From assembly GCA_018648645.1 (NCBI GenBank), contig JABGQS010000012.1, positions 1 through 64,000 on the forward strand: a stretch of 64,000 bases of DNA, in the 5' to 3' direction. This DNA is from Clostridia bacterium (GTDB taxonomy: Bacteria > Bacillota > Clostridia > Christensenellales > SZUA-584). Below the pieces are notes generated by a model. That model did no database searches, was not told the origin of the DNA, and saw nothing but the letters and a program-made list of their open reading frames with translations. This document shows, one piece after another, positions 35,951-43,486 of the stretch; the stretch's first letter is position 1, and each line of letters opens with the position of its first letter. Both the position numbers and the translations under genes were made by a program.

Positions 35951-37473
35951 AACGAAACATAAGAAGCGCATACAACGCCATATCCGCACTGGCGCTGATG
36001 CTGACAACAGGAATATTCGGGCTGATAGTCACCAAGCTGATAATCGAGACATACGGCTCAGACTTCTACGGTCTTAACGCGACAGCGACGCAAATCATCA
36101 CCATCGTGCTGCTGCTCGAGGGCGGCTTCACGCTCGCGGCAAACGTTGCGCTGCTAAAGCCATACACAAGCAAAAACTACGATGTCGTCAACGGAATTGC
36201 TGCGGCGACCCATCGAACGTTCAGAAAAGCAGGCGCGCTGTCGCTACTCTTCGGTGCCACGCTGGTTGTTCTTTACAGCTTTTTCATCAACAGCGGTCTA
36301 AGTCAAGGCTTCATCATCCTGGTTTTGATGATGACGGTTTTCCCGGTCAGCGTCAACTTGTTCGCCGTCACTAAATACCGCATCATTCTACAAGCCGAGC
36401 AGAAAGAATACGTCATATCATTAAGCTCGCTCGTCACCGGAATCGCAAGATACGTTGCAATAATCGTTCTCATTTATTTCGGCACACCAATGTGGACTAT
36501 CGCTTTTGCAACCATGGTCTTCGTGCTAATAAATAACCTCATCATATACCTGCACGTTAAAATCAAATACAAGCTGATTAACTTCAAAGCTACGCCAAAC
36601 TTTGCTGCCATCAAAGGCACGCGGGACGTGCTGGTGCAGAAAATAACAGTCGCGCTCTACATGTCGCTGCCCATCATCGCGATTACATTGTCGGCAGGCG
36701 GCACAATGCTCGCAAGCGTCTACGCCGTTTTCAACAGCGTTTTTCTGCTTTTGAAGGGTCTGCTTCGCGCGGTCATCGACGCACCTCGTCTCGGTCTTGG
36801 TGAGTTCGCATCGCAAAAGTCGAAAGAGCACGTTTGGAACATATTCAAGCAGTACCAAATGGTCGTGTTTGCTTTGCTGTTCATACTACTCAGCGTAGCA
36901 AGCGTACTCGTCATGCCGTTCATCTCAATCTACACAAAAAACGTAACCGACATCAACTACACCCAACCGTTCATCGCACTCGCTATGGTACTCACCGCTT
37001 TTTTCGAGCTGCTGCACATGCCCAGTGGCCACCTCATCAACATGACGGGCAACTTCCGCGTCAGCCGAAACATACAGCTTATCGGAAGCGGGACTCTGGT
37101 CACCGGCTTGGTGACGGGCGCAATCACATTGGGGCTGTACGGAATACTCGGCGCGGTGCTGCTGACATCGGCGCTCCTTGCCGTGCTGCAAATCGGCTAC
37201 GTACACAGACTCTTTTTTAAGAAAAAAATGCTCGGTTTCGCTCGGCTGATACTGCCTGTGGTTATAATCGGTCCATTGGTGGTCTGGCTCGAAATCCGTC
37301 TGCTGCCGCAGCTAAATGGCTTCGCACACTTCGCACTGGCGGGTCTGGCACTATTATTGGTCAACAGCGTCATAGGCTTCGCGATGTACTACCTGACCAA
37401 CAGAGCCACAATGATGTCGCTGCTCAATCGCTTTGCTAGTATGCTGCCAAAGCGGAAACGCGATTCAAACTAG
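35947..37473 (+). CDS. wzx: Polysaccharide flippase (Wzx/MOP family)
   Basis: A 508-residue membrane protein with 12 to 14 helices of the MOP flippase superfamily. It begins with RNIRSAYNAISALALMLTTGIFGLIVTKLII and has YGSDFYGLNATATQI. The second half has TQPFIALAMVLTAFFELLHMPSGHLINMTGNF, as in Wzx proteins. It would move undecaprenyl-linked repeat units across the membrane. The start is GTG at 35947, overlapping the wzy stop (GTGA). It is the last gene of the operon, followed by a terminator. Confidence 0.85.
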   Translation: MKRNIRSAYNAISALALMLTTGIFGLIVTKLIIETYGSDFYGLNATATQIITIVLLLEGGFTLAANVALLKPYTSKNYDVVNGIAAATHRTFRKAGALSLLFGATLVVLYSFFINSGLSQGFIILVLMMTVFPVSVNLFAVTKYRIILQAEQKEYVISLSSLVTGIARYVAIIVLIYFGTPMWTIAFATMVFVLINNLIIYLHVKIKYKLINFKATPNFAAIKGTRDVLVQKITVALYMSLPIIAITLSAGGTMLASVYAVFNSVFLLLKGLLRAVIDAPRLGLGEFASQKSKEHVWNIFKQYQMVVFALLFILLSVASVLVMPFISIYTKNVTDINYTQPFIALAMVLTAFFELLHMPSGHLINMTGNFRVSRNIQLIGSGTLVTGLVTGAITLGLYGILGAVLLTSALLAVLQIGYVHRLFFKKKMLGFARLILPVVIIGPLVVWLEIRLLPQLNGFAHFALAGLALLLVNSVIGFAMYYLTNRATMMSLLNRFASMLPKRKRDSN

Positions 37474-37508
37474 TCAGCAGTTACGGGTTAACCAATTCTC
37501 CTGCAAAC

Positions 37509-37547
37509 AAAAAGCGCACTGCCAATCGCCGGCAATACGCTTTTTTT
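37509..37547. terminator. Bidirectional intrinsic terminator between wzx and cysE
   Basis: AAAAAGCG (37509-37516) pairs with CGCTTTTT (37538-37545), with an inner TGCC/GGCA pair. T-runs exist on both strands, so it ends wzx (plus) and cysE (minus, stop at 37569). Confidence 0.8.
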
Positions 37548-37568
37548 CTATTCGGGCAAATTTGTTTC

Positions 37569-38474
37569 TCAGTCGCCGTTCATGTTTCGTATCGTGGGCG
37601 CGGGCTGTATATTGAACACGGCAGAATGCGGTGGCACAGACTTCGTCAACCAAACGTTACCGCCAATCATAGAATCGTGTCCAATCGTAGTCTTTCCGCC
37701 AAGGATCGTTGCGCCTGCATACACTACAACGTTGTCTTCCAAATTCGGATGCCGCTTGATGCCTTTGATGGGGTTGCCCTGCTCGTCCAGCGGAAAACTC
37801 TTCGCGCCAAGCGTCACTCCCTGATACAGCTTAACGCCTTCTCCTATGGTGCACGTCTCGCCGATTACAACGCCGGTGCCATGGTCAATAAAAAAGCTTT
37901 TGCCGATGGTCGCGCCGGGGTGAATATCAATACCGGTCACCTTGTGCGCATACTCCGCCATGATGCGCGGTATAATCGGCACGCCAAAGCCGCTTATCAA
38001 ATGCGCAATGCGATACACGCTGATCGCTTCAAGCGACGGATAGCTCATTATAATCTCTTCGAGCGATTTTGCCGCCGGGTCGCCCTCATAAGCCGCGATG
38101 ATATCGGTCTGCAAAATCTCGCGCACCTTTGGCATCCCCTCCAAAATACCTATAGTAATTTGGTCAGCATCGTACTGCCCCTCGGGTGTCTCCGCGCAGT
38201 CCTGATCGAGCACGCCCTCAATAATCTCGCAAAAATCAATGGCAATATGCTTAATCTTGCTTTGTGCCACAGTGTCCAGCATCATGTGCCCAAGCGGTGT
38301 CCTCTCATATATCCCGGGCAAAATCAACGCCCGTAGGCTTTTCAAAATATCGATAATCTGCGCACGTGTCGTAAAGCTTAAAAACTTACTGTCAACATGC
38401 AGATCCTCATTCATCTTAACGAGCGCGGATGTCACGTTTGGTGCACCCTCGCATAACCAATCACTTAAATTCAT
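37569..38474 (-). CDS. cysE: Serine O-acetyltransferase (EpsC/CysE type)
   Basis: A 301-residue serine acetyltransferase. The N-terminal helical domain covers about residues 1-165 and the left-handed beta-helix of hexapeptide repeats follows (ITGIDIHPGATIGKSFFIDHGTGVVIGETCTIGEG). DHGTGVVIGE carries the catalytic Asp-His. It makes O-acetylserine for CysK, whose gene lies in the divergent operon. Length is that of the EpsC group. It starts 2 bases after the end of the rrf2 gene upstream and is cotranscribed with it. Confidence 0.9.
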   Translation of the reverse strand: MNLSDWLCEGAPNVTSALVKMNEDLHVDSKFLSFTTRAQIIDILKSLRALILPGIYERTPLGHMMLDTVAQSKIKHIAIDFCEIIEGVLDQDCAETPEGQYDADQITIGILEGMPKVREILQTDIIAAYEGDPAAKSLEEIIMSYPSLEAISVYRIAHLISGFGVPIIPRIMAEYAHKVTGIDIHPGATIGKSFFIDHGTGVVIGETCTIGEGVKLYQGVTLGAKSFPLDEQGNPIKGIKRHPNLEDNVVVYAGATILGGKTTIGHDSMIGGNVWLTKSVPPHSAVFNIQPAPTIRNMNGD

Positions 38475-38476
38475 TG

Positions 38477-38902
38477 CTAACTCTCCTTTATATAAACATC
38501 GGCAAGCTGCGCTATTGTAAAGCTATCCAGCGTGTCGTTTATCTCGTGCGCCAACGTCTGCCAAAGCGAGCGCGTATGACACTCGCCGTAAGCCTCGCAG
38601 TCCACCGACCCACTAGCTTCGCTGCTGCAAACGGTAGGTGCAAGGTCCCCTTCAAGCGCGCGCACAACTTCGCCCGCCGTTATCTCAAGCGGCGCTTTGC
38701 TCAAAAAGTATCCGCCGTTCTTGCCGCGTACACTGCTGATAATCCCCGCGTTCTTCAGCGCAAAGAATATCTGCCCCAAATACCTCGGATCAATATTCTC
38801 GCGCGTCGCCACGTCCGCTATGCTCTGCTGATTGTCTGCTCCGTGCAGTGCCAAATCCACAACACTGATTAAGGCATACTGCCCCTTTTTTGATATTTTC
38901 AT
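38477..38902 (-). CDS. Rrf2-family regulator with IscR-like cysteines
   Basis: A 141-residue Rrf2 regulator. The winged-helix part (MKISKKGQYALISVVDLA, then YLGQIFFALKNAGIISSVRGKNGGYFLSK) is followed by three cysteines, C92, C102 and C108 (C-x9-C-x5-C), in the place where IscR binds an iron-sulfur cluster. It should sense Fe-S or cysteine status. It is cotranscribed with cysE and divergent from nifS-iscU-rrf2-metY-cysK, so it probably controls both units. Inverted repeats in the 200-base divergent region are candidate operators. Confidence 0.85.
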   Translation of the reverse strand: MKISKKGQYALISVVDLALHGADNQQSIADVATRENIDPRYLGQIFFALKNAGIISSVRGKNGGYFLSKAPLEITAGEVVRALEGDLAPTVCSSEASGSVDCEAYGECHTRSLWQTLAHEINDTLDSFTIAQLADVYIKES

Positions 38903-38930
38903 ATCTTCTCTTCCTTTGCATATTCTCGTC

Positions 38931-38986
38931 TGTCACTATTTTTACATAAATATCTCATAGACACAAGATGTAAATTAACTGTGACA
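38931..38986. promoter_or_regulatory. Inverted repeat pair in the rrf2/cysE promoter region
   Basis: TGTCAC (38931-38936) and GTGACA (38981-38986) face each other across 44 bases that hold the likely minus-strand promoter (TTTACA, 16 bases, TATTTA). They may be half sites for the Rrf2 regulator; this is inference from position and symmetry. Confidence 0.35.
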
Positions 38987-39010
38987 TCTATAATTTTTTT
39001 GTTCTGCCTA

Positions 39011-39039
39011 TTGACAAAGTCAACATCTTTTTGTATTAT
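39011..39039 (+). promoter_or_regulatory. Promoter of nifS-iscU-rrf2-metY-cysK with overlapping palindrome
   Basis: TTGACA (39011-39016), 17 bases, TATTAT (39034-39039). The -35 box is part of the inverted repeat TTGAC-AAA-GTCAA (39011-39023), so a dimeric repressor bound there would block the polymerase. The Rrf2 proteins encoded on both sides are the obvious candidates. Confidence 0.65.
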
Positions 39040-39102
39040 AGCATTAAATCATTACTAAAGCAATAGGAATTGTAATGTTTTAAGAACTGAAGGAGAGAAA
39101 TC

Positions 39103-40284
39103 ATGCACAAGCAGATATACCTGGATTACGCAGCAACAACATATGTGCGCGAAGAAGTAATAGATGCGATGGTTCCGTATATGAAAGAAATTTACGGCAA
39201 TCCGTCAAGCATCCACAGCTTCGGACAAAAAGCAAAGCAGGCGATGGCCGATGCGCGTGAGCAAATAGCGGACGTGCTGCGTGCAAAGCCAAAGGAAATA
39301 TACTTTACCTCGGGGGGCACAGAGTCTGACAACTGGGCGATTCGCGGGCTTGCTTCGGCAAACGCGAAAAAAGGCAAGCACATCATCACGTCAAGCATAG
39401 AGCATCCCGCGATCATGAACGCTTGCAAGCAACTCGCGAAGCAGGGCTATTCGGTCACGTACCTAGACGTAGACGAATTCGGCACGGTTGACCTTAAGCA
39501 ATTAGAAGGTGCCCTGACAGACGAAACAATTCTCGTGAGCATCATGTACGCAAACAACGAGATTGGCACAATAGAGCCGATTAAAGAAATTGGCAGGATC
39601 GTCAAGGAAAACTCACCTGCGGTGTTTCATGTAGACGCAGTGCAAGCCGTTGCCGCAGTGAATATTGATTTAAGCGAGCTAAGCGACGTAGACGCAATGT
39701 CGTTCTCGGCGCACAAGTTCTACGGTCCAAAGGGCGTTGGCGGTTTGTTCGTACGGATGGGAACGCGCATCGACCCGCTGCTTTTCGGCGGAAGCCAAGA
39801 GCGCAAAAAGCGTGCCACCACAGAAAACGTAACCGGCATAGTCGGCGCAGCAAAAGCATTAACGCTCGCCGCAGCCGAAAGGGAGCAAGAGCAAAAACGA
39901 GTTATAGAGCTGCGCGACCACTTGATAAAGCGCGTGCTTGGCGAATTTGACAACGTTCGATTGAACGGTCACCCAACACAGCGACTGCCCAACAACGCAA
40001 ACTTTTCCTTCGACTTTATCGAGGGCGAAGGGCTGCTGCTGCGGATGGATCAAAAAGGCGTTGCAGCGTCTACCGGCTCCGCCTGCTCCACAGCTTCGCT
40101 AGAGCCTTCGCACGTGCTGCTGGCAATTGGTCTTCCGCACGAGACGGCGCACGGCTCATACAGAATCACCATTGGAGCAGATACAACAAAAGAAGATATA
40201 GATTATACAGTGGACTCGCTACAAGCTGTCGTAACAACGCTGCGAAACCTGTCACCGCTGTATAACCCAAATAAGAAAGGATAA
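39103..40284 (+). CDS. nifS: Cysteine desulfurase NifS/IscS
   Basis: A 393-residue class-V aminotransferase-fold desulfurase. It starts IYLDYAATTYVREEV, has TSGGTESDNWAI, and binds PLP with the lysine in SFSAHKFYGPKG. The sulfur-accepting cysteine is in the loop STGSACSTASLEPSHV, as in group I (NifS/IscS) enzymes. It takes sulfur from cysteine and gives it to the IscU scaffold encoded 4 bases downstream. AAGGAGAGAAATC precedes the ATG. Confidence 0.93.
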   Translation: MHKQIYLDYAATTYVREEVIDAMVPYMKEIYGNPSSIHSFGQKAKQAMADAREQIADVLRAKPKEIYFTSGGTESDNWAIRGLASANAKKGKHIITSSIEHPAIMNACKQLAKQGYSVTYLDVDEFGTVDLKQLEGALTDETILVSIMYANNEIGTIEPIKEIGRIVKENSPAVFHVDAVQAVAAVNIDLSELSDVDAMSFSAHKFYGPKGVGGLFVRMGTRIDPLLFGGSQERKKRATTENVTGIVGAAKALTLAAAEREQEQKRVIELRDHLIKRVLGEFDNVRLNGHPTQRLPNNANFSFDFIEGEGLLLRMDQKGVAASTGSACSTASLEPSHVLLAIGLPHETAHGSYRITIGADTTKEDIDYTVDSLQAVVTTLRNLSPLYNPNKKG

Positions 40285-40288
40285 AACG

Positions 40289-40666
40289 ATGTATAACGAA
40301 AAAGTAATGGATTATTTCTATAATCCGCGCAACGCAGGAGAATTGGAGGACGCTAATGCTGTGGGAGAAGTTGGCAATGCACAGTGTGGCGACATCATGC
40401 AAGTGTTCTTGAAAATTGAGGACGACATCATCGAAGACGTTTCTTTCCGCACTTTTGGCTGTGGCGCAGCAATCGCGACAAGCAGCATAGCAACCGAGAT
40501 GATTAAAGGCAAAACGGTTGACGAAGCTCTGGAGCTTTCCAACAAGGACGTAATCGAAGAGCTCGGCGGACTTCCCCCGGCAAAAATTCACTGTTCGGTG
40601 CTTGCAGAAGAAGCAATCAAAGCAGCGATTGAAAACTACAAAGAAGACGAGGGGAAAGCACATTGA
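40289..40666 (+). CDS. iscU: Fe-S cluster scaffold IscU/NifU N-terminal type
   Basis: A 125-residue IscU-like scaffold. The three cluster cysteines are C33 (NAQCGD, with the conserved Asp at 35), C58 (FGCGAAIA) and C102 (KIHCSVLAEEA). LPPAK just before the third cysteine resembles the chaperone-recognition motif LPPVK. It builds [2Fe-2S]/[4Fe-4S] clusters with sulfur from NifS. The sequence is slightly shorter than NifU and lacks the ferredoxin and Nfu domains. Its stop codon overlaps the TTG start of the next rrf2 gene. Confidence 0.92.
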   Translation: MYNEKVMDYFYNPRNAGELEDANAVGEVGNAQCGDIMQVFLKIEDDIIEDVSFRTFGCGAAIATSSIATEMIKGKTVDEALELSNKDVIEELGGLPPAKIHCSVLAEEAIKAAIENYKEDEGKAH

Positions 40667-41070
40667 AGCTTTCAACAAAGGGAAGGTACGGGCTGCGCGC
40701 ACTTGCAGACCTTGCTATAAATTCAAACGGGAGCCCGGTCTCTGTGGCAAGCATTGCGAGCAGGCAGAACATTTCGGGTAACTACCTCGAAAGCATATTC
40801 TCGACGCTCAAGAAAGCCGGCATCGTTCGGTCAACCAAGGGCGTAAACGGGGGATATGCATTAAAGGAATCTGCAGATTGCATCTGTATCGGCGATGTGC
40901 TGCGCACTCTGGAGGGCGACCTGTCAATCATCGACTCAGACAGCATTGAGAAGGAGAGCGGCGCCAAAACATTGCGTATGTGCATCGAGGAGAACGTGTG
41001 GAACGTTGTTTCAAGCAGAATTGAGGATGTGGTCGACTCAACGACACTAAAGGACATAATAGAAAATTAA
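40663..41070 (+). CDS. Second Rrf2-family regulator
   Basis: A 135-residue Rrf2 winged-helix protein (KLSTKGRYGLRALADLAI, then YLESIFSTLKKAGIVRSTKGVNGGYAL). Its cysteines are at 73, 75 and 107, so the IscR-type C-x9-C-x5-C triad of the other Rrf2 protein is not present. It may instead resemble CymR, which works through a complex with CysK; cysK is indeed in the same operon (inference). The start is TTG at 40663, overlapping the iscU stop (TTGA), with GAGGGGAAAG in the iscU end as ribosome site. Confidence 0.85.
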   Translation: MKLSTKGRYGLRALADLAINSNGSPVSVASIASRQNISGNYLESIFSTLKKAGIVRSTKGVNGGYALKESADCICIGDVLRTLEGDLSIIDSDSIEKESGAKTLRMCIEENVWNVVSSRIEDVVDSTTLKDIIEN

Positions 41071-41106
41071 GAATTATAAATATAATTATTTGGAGGGAAA
41101 ACAACA

Positions 41107-42399
41107 ATGAATGAAGAAAATTTAAGATTTGATACGCTGCAAATCCACGCGGGGCAGGAGCCGGACAGCGCAACAGGTTCGCGTGCAGTACCCATATACC
41201 AGACCACTTCATACGTGTTCAAAGATTCCGCGCACGCACAGCGGTTGTTCGCTCTGCAAGAGCCCGGAAACATCTACACGCGAATAATGAACCCGACACA
41301 AGACGTATTCGAGAAAAGAATGGCTGCACTCGAAGGCGGCATTGCAGCGCTTGCGGCATCATCGGGCAGCGCGGCTATCACGCTCGCCATTCTAAACATC
41401 GCGCAAGCGGGCGACGAAATTGTCGCAGCAAGCACACTGTACGGCGGCACGTATAACTTAATGGCAAACACACTGCCTAAGCTTGGGATAAAGACAACAT
41501 TTGTCGATCCCGACGATACGGATAATTTCGCGAAAGCCATCAACGAGAAAACAAAGCTCGTTTTTATCGAGAGCATCGGCAACCCCGGAATCAACGTAAT
41601 CGACATGGAGAAAGTTGCAAAGATTGCACACGATAACGCGATACCGCTGTTTGTAGACAACACATTCGGAACGCCGTACTTGATCAGACCGATTGATTTC
41701 GGTGCAGACGTCGTGCTGCATTCCGCAACAAAGTTCATCGGCGGGCACGGCAATTCCATCGGCGGTGTGATTGTAGACTCAGGCAAATTCGACTGGGCAG
41801 CCAGTGGCAAGTTCCCGGAGATGACAGAGCCGGACGAAAGTTACAACGGCGTGGTATACGTCAGAGATCTTGGCGCAGCAGCATACATTGGCAAGGCGAG
41901 GGTACAGCTAATGCGCGATATTGGCGCTTGTCTATCGCCCTTCAACGCATTTTTGTTGTTGCAAGGGTTAGAGACATTGTCGCTTCGCGTAGAACGCCAC
42001 GTGTCAAACGCAAAGAAAATCGCTGCATTCCTAAGCGCACACAAAAGCGTAAGCTGGGTCAGCTACCCCGGACTGCAAAGCAGCAAGTATCATGAGCTGG
42101 CCAAAAAGTATCTGCCAAAGGGTAGCGGCGCAATCATGACGTTTGGCATCAAAGGCGGCGTTGATGAAGGCATCGCGTTTATCGACAGCTTGGAGATTTT
42201 CTCGCTGCTGGCAAACGTGGCCGACGCAAAATCGCTGGTTATTCATCCGGCGAGCACAACGCACCAGCAGCTAAGCGAAGCAGCGCAGAAGCAAGCAGGG
42301 ATTTCGCCCGACATGATTCGTCTGTCGGTAGGAATCGAGGACATAGACGATTTGATTGCCGATCTCGATCAGGCGCTCAAAATCGCCACAGGAAAATAA
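41107..42399 (+). CDS. metY: O-acetylhomoserine sulfhydrylase (MetY)
   Basis: A 430-residue PLP enzyme of the Cys/Met metabolism family. It begins [32 protein letters not shown] and has the YTRIMNPT stretch. The PLP lysine lies in [16 protein letters not shown]. The length (about 430, against 380-400 for MetB or MGL) and the [18 protein letters not shown] insert point to O-acetylhomoserine sulfhydrylase, which forms homocysteine or cysteine with sulfide. It follows rrf2 by 36 bases with TTGGAGGG as ribosome site and lies 18 bases before cysK. Confidence 0.9.
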   Translation: MNEENLRFDTLQIHAGQEPDSATGSRAVPIYQTTSYVFKDSAHAQRLFALQEPGNIYTRIMNPTQDVFEKRMAALEGGIAALAASSGSAAITLAILNIAQAGDEIVAASTLYGGTYNLMANTLPKLGIKTTFVDPDDTDNFAKAINEKTKLVFIESIGNPGINVIDMEKVAKIAHDNAIPLFVDNTFGTPYLIRPIDFGADVVLHSATKFIGGHGNSIGGVIVDSGKFDWAASGKFPEMTEPDESYNGVVYVRDLGAAAYIGKARVQLMRDIGACLSPFNAFLLLQGLETLSLRVERHVSNAKKIAAFLSAHKSVSWVSYPGLQSSKYHELAKKYLPKGSGAIMTFGIKGGVDEGIAFIDSLEIFSLLANVADAKSLVIHPASTTHQQLSEAAQKQAGISPDMIRLSVGIEDIDDLIADLDQALKIATGK

Positions 42400-42417
42400 T
42401 AAACGGAGGGCAGTAAA

Positions 42418-43344
42418 ATGATTGCTAAAAACTTAACAGAACTTATTGGCAATACACCCATGTTAGAGCTTAACAACTACGCAGCAACAAAAGGCGTAGG
42501 CGCAAAGATAGTTGCCAAATTGGAATACTTCAACCCCCTTGGGAGCGTCAAAGACAGAATCGCTTATGCGATGATTAAGGACGCAGAGGACAACGGTCTC
42601 ATCAATCCTGGCAGCGTGATTATCGAGCCGACCAGCGGAAACACAGGCATTGGTCTTGCGTTCATCGCGGCGGCAAAAGGTTACAGGCTAATTCTCACCA
42701 TGCCCGAATCGATGAGTGTAGAGCGCAGAATGCTGCTAAAGGCACTCGGCGCAGAGCTTGTTTTAACACCCGCTGCGCAAGGCATGAACGGCGCAATCAA
42801 CAAAGCACAAGAGATTGCCGATGCGACGAAGAACGCGTTTGTGCCCCAGCAGTTCAAAAACCCGGCAAACCCGCAAATCCACAGGGACACCACAGCCAAA
42901 GAGCTTTGGGACGACCTCGGAGAAACCGCAGACTTCTTTGTTTCGGGCGTTGGGACAGGCGGCACAATCACGGGCGTCGGTGAGGTATTGCACAAGCTGA
43001 ACCCTAAAATCAAAATCGTCGCAGCAGAACCGGTTAATTCGGCTGTGCTCTCGGGCGAAGGTCCGGGGCCGCACAAGATTCAAGGCATCGGTGCAGGCTT
43101 CATTCCCGATGTACTGGACGTCTCGGTAATTGACGAGGTCGTCAAAGTAAGCGACGAGGACGCGATGCAAACCGCGCGCGATCTTGCCACAACCGAAGGT
43201 CTCATAGTCGGGATATCCTCGGGTGCAGCAGTAGTTGTTGCTACCGAGCTCGCAAAGCGGCCGGAGAACAAAGGCAAAACAATCGCAGTGCTACTGCCCG
43301 ACACGGGCGAGAGATACATGTCAACGCCTCTGTTCGCTGAGTAG
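42418..43344 (+). CDS. cysK: Cysteine synthase A
   Basis: A 308-residue O-acetylserine sulfhydrylase. It starts [14 protein letters not shown], binds PLP with the lysine in [10 protein letters not shown], and has the substrate loop [12 protein letters not shown] and the phosphate loop [10 protein letters not shown]. It uses O-acetylserine from CysE plus sulfide to make cysteine, which NifS then uses. The start has GGAGGGCAG upstream. It is the last gene of the operon. Confidence 0.94.
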   Translation: MIAKNLTELIGNTPMLELNNYAATKGVGAKIVAKLEYFNPLGSVKDRIAYAMIKDAEDNGLINPGSVIIEPTSGNTGIGLAFIAAAKGYRLILTMPESMSVERRMLLKALGAELVLTPAAQGMNGAINKAQEIADATKNAFVPQQFKNPANPQIHRDTTAKELWDDLGETADFFVSGVGTGGTITGVGEVLHKLNPKIKIVAAEPVNSAVLSGEGPGPHKIQGIGAGFIPDVLDVSVIDEVVKVSDEDAMQTARDLATTEGLIVGISSGAAVVVATELAKRPENKGKTIAVLLPDTGERYMSTPLFAE

Positions 43345-43364
43345 TATAAAAAGCTAAAAGTTAT

Positions 43365-43401
43365 GCCGGAAGCCTCGCGCAACAGTCGCTTGGCTTCCGG
43401 C
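43365..43401. repeat. Perfect 10-base inverted repeat between cysK and copA
   Basis: GCCGGAAGCC (43365-43374) and GGCTTCCGGC (43392-43401) form a strong stem with a 17-base loop. No T-run follows on either strand, so it is not a classical terminator; it could protect the cysK mRNA end or bind a regulator. Confidence 0.6.
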
Positions 43402-43461
43402 AAAACGATAGAGAACCTTTAGCATCACGAGAGAAAACAATATCTAAACATGAAAGGCAAA

Positions 43462-43483
43462 GCCGCGCAGTGCGGCGGGAGAG
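43462..43483 (+). promoter_or_regulatory. Hairpin touching the copA ribosome site
   Basis: GCCGC (43462-43466) and GCGGC (43472-43476) form a small stem immediately in front of GGGAGAG (43477-43483), the ribosome site of copA (ATG 43487). It may limit translation. Confidence 0.35.
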
Positions 43484-43486
43484 ACC

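Noticed and set aside
43365-43401. Stem after cysK as an intrinsic terminator
   Set aside because: The stem is strong but no T-run follows on either strand.
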